Origin: Sipunculus nudus
Taxonomy: Eukaryota > Annelida > Sipuncula > Golfingiida > Sipunculidae
Assembly (NCBI GenBank): GCA_026874595.1
Contig: CM049317.1
Coordinates: 71,693,618-71,757,617 of the forward strand
DNA length: 64,000 nucleotides
Reading direction: 5' to 3'
Shown: positions 63,894-64,000 of the stretch, one piece after another
How positions within the stretch are numbered: the stretch's first letter is position 1
How the letters are laid out: each line of letters begins with the position of its first letter
Made by a program: the position numbers and the translations under genes
The notes under the pieces: model-generated
Seen by the model: the letters and a program-made list of their open reading frames with translations, nothing else
What the model was told of the DNA's origin: nothing
The model's database searches: none

Positions 63894-64000
63894 CTTTTTA
63901 GCCCTCAGCTGATAGGCTGATGGGCTATTGTCGTCACCCAAGCTGTCCGTCCGGCCGGCCGGCCGGCATCCGTTAACTTTTACCTTGTGAGCGGGATATC
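63894..64000 (+). mobile_element. Head of a fourth hairpin-headed family, runs off the window
   Basis: TTTTTAGCCCTCAGCTGATA then GGCTGATGGGCTATTGTCG, followed by GTCCGTCCGGCCGGCCGGCC. It has the same hairpin-plus-TCCG/CCGG layout as the others but a different stem. Confidence 0.5.

Overview
This is metazoan nuclear DNA, most likely from a bivalve mollusc. It is AT-rich and intron-rich, and is packed with nested transposable elements. The bivalve assignment rests on the abundant repeats that start with a hairpin, run into TCCG/TCTG-rich tracts, carry tandem cores and end in CTTGTTT (a pearl/Helentron-like layout). That is inference; no rRNA, tRNA or mitochondrial marker is present to test it.

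The main gene is easy to miss because its exons are only 60-206 bases long and lie far apart. On the + strand, thirteen exons from 9921 to 59607 join in phase 1 at every junction. They encode a predicted 375-residue type I membrane protein: a signal peptide cleaved after V-S-A, nine tandem 20-24-residue four-cysteine modules (C-x6-C-x4-C-x3/6/7-C), one complete six-cysteine LDL-receptor class A (LDLa) domain, one transmembrane segment with a cysteine-rich inner edge, and a short cytoplasmic tail. Each mini-module looks like the C1-C4 half of an LDLa domain without the calcium-binding half. One module exon (25976-26047) has lost its GT donor. Two others (31356-31427 and 39592-39663) lie in a recent segmental duplication. 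I recognise no named gene.

Layout: 1-3908 holds part of a minus-strand Ty3/gypsy retrotransposon of the Gmr1-like type (LTR, primer site, SCAN-like gag, protease, integrase, with no reverse transcriptase between protease and integrase). 3909-9920 is AT-rich DNA with element fragments. 9921-59607 is the gene. Its introns hold: tandem-core elements with two tandem families (about 278 and about 335 bp); a terminal-inverted-repeat (TIR) element with about 28-bp ends (27771-29388); a 5'-truncated LINE fragment (31640-33560); a 5.4-kb hAT-like transposon with a decayed transposase (34110-39481); a second TIR family (40276-42952) with another split copy (44697-52737); and a 6.5-kb retro-insertion (45353-51874) of an L1/Tx1-like LINE joined to another repeat. 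59608-64000 is mostly repeat. No CRISPR array, tRNA, rRNA or bacterial-type gene was seen.
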